From the NCBI RefSeq assembly GCF_002100115.1, contig NZ_ANBM01000006.1:1-64000 (forward strand): 64,000 nt of DNA, given 5' to 3'. Shown piece after piece: positions 60,755 through 64,000 of the stretch; the stretch's first letter is position 1; each line of letters opens with the position of its first letter. This stretch comes from Anaerovibrio sp. JC8 (GTDB lineage: Bacteria; Bacillota; Negativicutes; Selenomonadales; Selenomonadaceae). The notes beneath the pieces are model-generated. The model saw only the letters and a program-made list of their open reading frames with translations, did not search any database and had not been told where the DNA came from. The position numbers were made by a program, and so were the translations under genes.

Positions 60755-61510
60755 CTATTTTATGCCCAAGACCTGTCGTACCTCTGGTATATGCTTGCGG
60801 CTGACCGGTATTTCCGTACCGGCTCCGTCCTTCATGCTCAATACATAAGAGCCATGAAACCACGGAATAACCTTGGCAATGGCCTCAGTGTTCACTATAT
60901 ATTGCCGATGTACCCGCAAAAACAGCTCCGGGTCCAGCAGCTCCTCCAATTCCGCCAGGGTCATGGACAGCTGAAAATCCCCCTCCCGTGTACGCAGGAA
61001 TACCAGCTTTTCCTTGACATAGGCCAGCAAAATATCCCGCTGCTGAACTGGAATAAGGGCCTCACCCTTCTGCACACTAATAGGATGATAATGATGTATC
61101 TCTGCCGCCGTCACAGCCGGCGCCATTTGTTCATTCTTTTCCACCAATGAAAACAGGGACCGCACCTTTTTAAGAGCCTTTGTCAGCCTCGCCTGCCCCA
61201 GGGGCTTGGTAAGATAGGCCACAGCAGAGGTTTCAAAGGCCGGCAGGGCGTATTCCTCATAGGCTGTGACAAAAATAATCATAACATTTAATTTTAAGGT
61301 GCTCAGACACTCGGCAAATTCCAATCCGTTCATGCCCGGCATTTTTATATCCAAAAACAGGAGATCACAGGGATTTTGCTGCAGATAGGCCAAGGCCTGC
61401 TGGCTTTGCTGAAATGTAGCCACTACCTCCACATCGGGATGGGCCTCCAGCAAATACGCTATATCATCGCAAATAGGCTGCTCGTCGTCAACTATCACTG
61501 TACGTAGCAT
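60755..61510 (-). CDS. LytTR-type response regulator
   Basis: 251 residues. The receiver has VDDEQ and Asp54 in LLFLDIKMPGMNG, with the Lys in YLTKPLG. The LytTR DNA-binding domain (about 145-250) shows FLRTREGDFQLSMTLAELEELL and FLRVHRQYIVN (quoted in parts), the family's signature. It is the cognate regulator of the LytS-type kinase. LytTR regulators bind pairs of short direct repeats; none was recognised in the window. It lies 130 bases after korC. Confidence 0.94.
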   Translation of the reverse strand: MLRTVIVDDEQPICDDIAYLLEAHPDVEVVATFQQSQQALAYLQQNPCDLLFLDIKMPGMNGLEFAECLSTLKLNVMIIFVTAYEEYALPAFETSAVAYLTKPLGQARLTKALKKVRSLFSLVEKNEQMAPAVTAAEIHHYHPISVQKGEALIPVQQRDILLAYVKEKLVFLRTREGDFQLSMTLAELEELLDPELFLRVHRQYIVNTEAIAKVIPWFHGSYVLSMKDGAGTEIPVSRKHIPEVRQVLGIK

Positions 61511-61640
61511 CTATCCTCACCCTTTCCTGTACAAAAAAACTACCTGTGCACCCACCTTCATTCTATCATTTGCCACAGTGCAATTCAATTAACTAAAGGG
61601 AGAAAGCCCAGCTTCCTCCCTTGGTTAAAGTTATCCTATA

Positions 61641-62180
61641 TTATGCTTTCATTGCTGCTTCGGCAGCCTCCCAGCCAACCTGCAAAGCCTTCATATTTTG
61701 TTCCACAGTATGGGGTGGAACGCGGCTGGCCACAGATTCCTTTACAGTATCCAGCTTCACGGTGCCGGTAATATGTACCAGGGCCCCCAATGCCACAATA
61801 TTGGCAAATAGGGTCTTGCCCACCTTCTCCACCGCCAGTCTGGTAATCGGTATTTTGACTATATGGGAAAATTTAGGCGGCTCCGGCACCAAATCCTCAT
61901 CCAGCACCAATATACCATCGTCATGCAAATCCCCGTAATATTTCTCTGCTGCCTTTTGAGTCATAGCCAATACCACATCAGGCACATCCACATGCGGATG
62001 GAAAATTGGCTGGTCATCAACGATAACCTCAGACTTGGAAGCACCGCCACGGGCCTCTGGACCGTAGGACTGGGACTGTACAGCCTCCTTGCCCTCGGCA
62101 ACAGCTGCCTCGGCGAAAATAATGGCGGCGGTAATTACACCCTGGCCACCGGACCCGGATAATCTAAGCTGCTTTCTCAT
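61641..62180 (-). CDS. korC: 2-oxoacid:ferredoxin oxidoreductase, gamma subunit
   Basis: Small subunit of the CoA-dependent 2-oxoacid (2-oxoglutarate-type) ferredoxin oxidoreductase, 179 residues. GSGGQGVITAAIIFAEAA near the N-terminus is the family signature, and YGPEARGGASKSEV follows. ATG 62180 overlaps the korB stop by four bases. The enzyme oxidises or reductively forms a 2-oxoacid with reduced ferredoxin in anaerobes. Confidence 0.93.
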   Translation of the reverse strand: MRKQLRLSGSGGQGVITAAIIFAEAAVAEGKEAVQSQSYGPEARGGASKSEVIVDDQPIFHPHVDVPDVVLAMTQKAAEKYYGDLHDDGILVLDEDLVPEPPKFSHIVKIPITRLAVEKVGKTLFANIVALGALVHITGTVKLDTVKESVASRVPPHTVEQNMKALQVGWEAAEAAMKA

Positions 62181-63001
62181 TTATCAGCACCTCCTGCAAT
62201 CTGAATAACCTCGTTGTATGCAGTTGCATAATCTGTTTCGCTTTCATTGTAGAAGAGGCCGATAGGGAATTTTTCCTCCGTCTTCTTGTCATCAGGCAGC
62301 TTGTCCCAGGCTGCCTTCATAACAGCGTTGTCACGCATCCACATCATCATCTTGGCCGGATCAGCCATCTTGTTCTTGCGTCCATAGGAAGTAGGACACT
62401 GGCATACAGCCTCCACGAAGGAGAAGCCCCTGTTGTCCAGACCTCCGACAATCATATCAGTAAGATGCTGAACATGGAAGGCTGTTGAGCGGGCTACATA
62501 AGTTGCACCAGCTGCCTCAGCCAAACGGCAGGCATCAAAGTTACGGTCAATGGCACCATAAGGGGCAGTAGTAGCCTTCTTATGGGTAGGCGTCATTGGC
62601 GAGGCCTGACCACCTGTCATGCCATAGATGCTGTTATTAAAGAGAACAACTGTCAAATCTACATTGCGGCGGCAGCCGTGAATGAAGTGATTGCCACCGA
62701 TGGCGGTGCAGTCACCATCACCGGTGATAACAATAACATTCAGCTCAGGATTTGCCAGCTTGACACCAGTGGCAAACGGGATAGCACGGCCATGGGCGGT
62801 GTGAAGCGTATCAAAATCCATGTAGCCGGAGGCTCTTGAAGAGCAGCCGATACCGGATACGATTACGGTTTTATCCTGGTCCAGCCCCTTCTTTTCAATG
62901 GCCTGGACAACAGCCTTCATAACAATGCCGTTGCCACATCCCGGACACCAGAGGTGTGGCAGGCGATTCTGACGAAAATACTGTTCAAAAGATCTTTCCA
63001 T
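62177..63001 (-). CDS. korB: 2-oxoacid:ferredoxin oxidoreductase, beta (TPP-binding) subunit
   Basis: 274 residues. LWCPGCGNGIV is the CxGCG start typical of KorB, and GDGDCTAIGGNHFIHGCRRN is the thiamine-pyrophosphate/Mg motif (DGD...). FNNSIYGMTGGQ completes it. Its start overlaps the korA stop by one base (TAATG). Together with korA and korC it forms the three-subunit form that needs no built-in ferredoxin domain; a korD would lie upstream outside the window. Confidence 0.96.
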   Translation of the reverse strand: MERSFEQYFRQNRLPHLWCPGCGNGIVMKAVVQAIEKKGLDQDKTVIVSGIGCSSRASGYMDFDTLHTAHGRAIPFATGVKLANPELNVIVITGDGDCTAIGGNHFIHGCRRNVDLTVVLFNNSIYGMTGGQASPMTPTHKKATTAPYGAIDRNFDACRLAEAAGATYVARSTAFHVQHLTDMIVGGLDNRGFSFVEAVCQCPTSYGRKNKMADPAKMMMWMRDNAVMKAAWDKLPDDKKTEEKFPIGLFYNESETDYATAYNEVIQIAGGADK

Positions 63002-64000
63002 TATGCCCTACCTCCTGCTACAAGCTCATCAATGCCCGCTTCAATTTCAGCCGGCTCAAATATAGTCATGTCATATTTAGCACAGAGCTCTACAGGGCAC
63101 TTGCCAGCCACAACACGTTCAACCTCACCAACCAGCTGACCATAGTTCAGCTCAGCCACCAGAATCCCCTTTACCTTCTCAGCTACCTTTTTGATAGCCT
63201 TGTCAGCAAACGGCCAGATGGTAATGAGACGAACCATGCCAACCTTTATGCCCTTCTTGCGGGCGTTGGCAACAGCTTCATAAGCAGTACGGGCAGTACC
63301 ACCAAAGGCAACAACGGCATATTCAGCATCATCCATGAAGTATTCCTCTACATGGGTGATTTCATCCCGTGCAATATCAATTTTCTCGTGAAGACGCTTG
63401 GTAACCTCACGGGTGATCTTAGGACTGCCAATCGGGAAGCCGGTGTCATCGTGGATAAGGCCAGTTACATGAATGTGATAGCCTTCGCCGAAGTTGGCGG
63501 TATTTGGCACCAGATCCTTGTCAGGGGTAAATGGCTCATAGCCCTCTGCACGGCTGCAGGATGGCTTGCGGCGTGGATAAATCTCTATGGCCGATGCTTC
63601 AGGAAGCTCCACCTTTTCCCGTAAGTGGCCGACGATTTCATCCATAAGTAGAATAACCGGAGTGCGGAAGCGTTCAGAATAATTAACCGCCATAACAGCA
63701 TTATCGAACGCCTCCCGGACACTCCATGGAGAAAGGGCAATCATCGGATGGTCACCGTGGGTACCCCAGCGGGCCTGCATAACATCACCCTGGGAAGGGG
63801 CTGTAGGCTGACCGGTGGACGGACCCACACGCTGAACATTTACAATAACAACCGGAATTTCAGCGGCAGCAGCATAACCGATAAGCTCCTGCTTTAAGGA
63901 AATACCGGGACCGGAGGAAGCGGTAACCGACTTTTTGCCGGCCAGGGATGCTCCCAATACAACACCCATGCTGGCAATTTCATCCTCCATCTGTACAAAC
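63001..64000 (-). CDS. korA: 2-oxoacid:ferredoxin oxidoreductase, alpha subunit (partial)
   Basis: Only the C-terminal 333 or so residues are in the window; the gene runs on past 64000. The last codons before the edge read FVQMEDEIASMG, followed by ATSSGPGISLKQ-like TASSGPGISLKQE, a hallmark of KorA. VGPSTGQPTAPSQGD and a LLMDEIVGHLRE stretch confirm it. The pyrimidine-binding and CoA-related domains are encoded here. It heads the korABC operon. Confidence 0.95.
   Translation of the reverse strand, partial: FVQMEDEIASMGVVLGASLAGKKSVTASSGPGISLKQELIGYAAAAEIPVVIVNVQRVGPSTGQPTAPSQGDVMQARWGTHGDHPMIALSPWSVREAFDNAVMAVNYSERFRTPVILLMDEIVGHLREKVELPEASAIEIYPRRKPSCSRAEGYEPFTPDKDLVPNTANFGEGYHIHVTGLIHDDTGFPIGSPKITREVTKRLHEKIDIARDEITHVEEYFMDDAEYAVVAFGGTARTAYEAVANARKKGIKVGMVRLITIWPFADKAIKKVAEKVKGILVAELNYGQLVGEVERVVAGKCPVELCAKYDMTIFEPAEIEAGIDELVAGGRA

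Noticed and set aside
1-64000. tRNA, rRNA, tmRNA or SRP RNA genes
   Set aside because: No cloverleaf with CCA-type end and no conserved rRNA or small RNA segments were recognised by eye.

Overview
The window looks like chromosome of an anaerobic, motile, low-to-mid GC member of the Bacillota. Selenomonadales/Negativicutes fits best and Clostridia is the alternative. The reasons are strong AGGAGG-type ribosome binding sites, TTG/GTG starts, KtrAB potassium uptake, a ferredoxin-linked 2-oxoacid oxidoreductase, a Fur-boxed flavodoxin-DUF3793 operon, and a complete chemotaxis operon. No rRNA, tRNA, CRISPR array or intact transposase was seen. The taxonomic call is an inference.

Layout. 1-635: gene-free, hairpin-rich repeat DNA. 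0.6-10.9 kb: housekeeping and transport (RsiV/DUF3298-like exported protein, AI-2E-type permease, M29 aminopeptidase, AzlCD, DUF697-like protein, KtrB-KtrA, TM2 protein, MFS). 11-19.4 kb: release factor 3 with a NYN/PIN-like RNase candidate, a 3-hydroxyisobutyrate-dehydrogenase-like enzyme, an EAL protein, HU, a REC-GGDEF-PAS protein and a small HExxH protein. 19.4-23.7 kb: a MITE-like structured element, then minus-strand MFS, orphan Panacea protein, Fur-regulated DUF3793/flavodoxin operon and L-asparaginase. 23.8-32.6 kb: cheA-cheW-mcp-cheR-cheB-PAS kinase-response regulator. 32.7-40.8 kb: aroB, rplS with a structured leader, lepB, an inactive-GGDEF/EAL protein, SIMPL protein, acyltransferase, rmuC and PrsW. 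41-49.3 kb: a tyrosine recombinase without its nucleophile behind a palindromic operator, then two convergent, very large hybrid kinases with doubled periplasmic solute-binding domains. 49.5-52 kb: NSS symporter and YhcC-like radical SAM protein.

The most interesting stretch is 52.0-58.9 kb, an AT-rich accessory island on the minus strand. It carries two operons: methyltransferase plus PLD-nuclease/DEAD helicase, and DUF262 (ParB-like) - HEPN RNase - AlbA_2/Schlafen-like HTH protein. The second operon ends in a cluster of ATGAGACT octamers. Domain content points to anti-phage defence, and the DUF262-HEPN-AlbA_2 trio is my best candidate for an undescribed system. 59-64 kb returns to core DNA: a LytS/LytR-type two-component pair immediately downstream of korABC (korA cut by the window edge).

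How the genes work together. Signal transduction dominates: chemotaxis, at least three c-di-GMP proteins, two amino-acid-type sensor kinases and a LytSR pair. Many starts were moved from the longest frame to the codon that has a ribosome binding site; those choices are stated in each entry.
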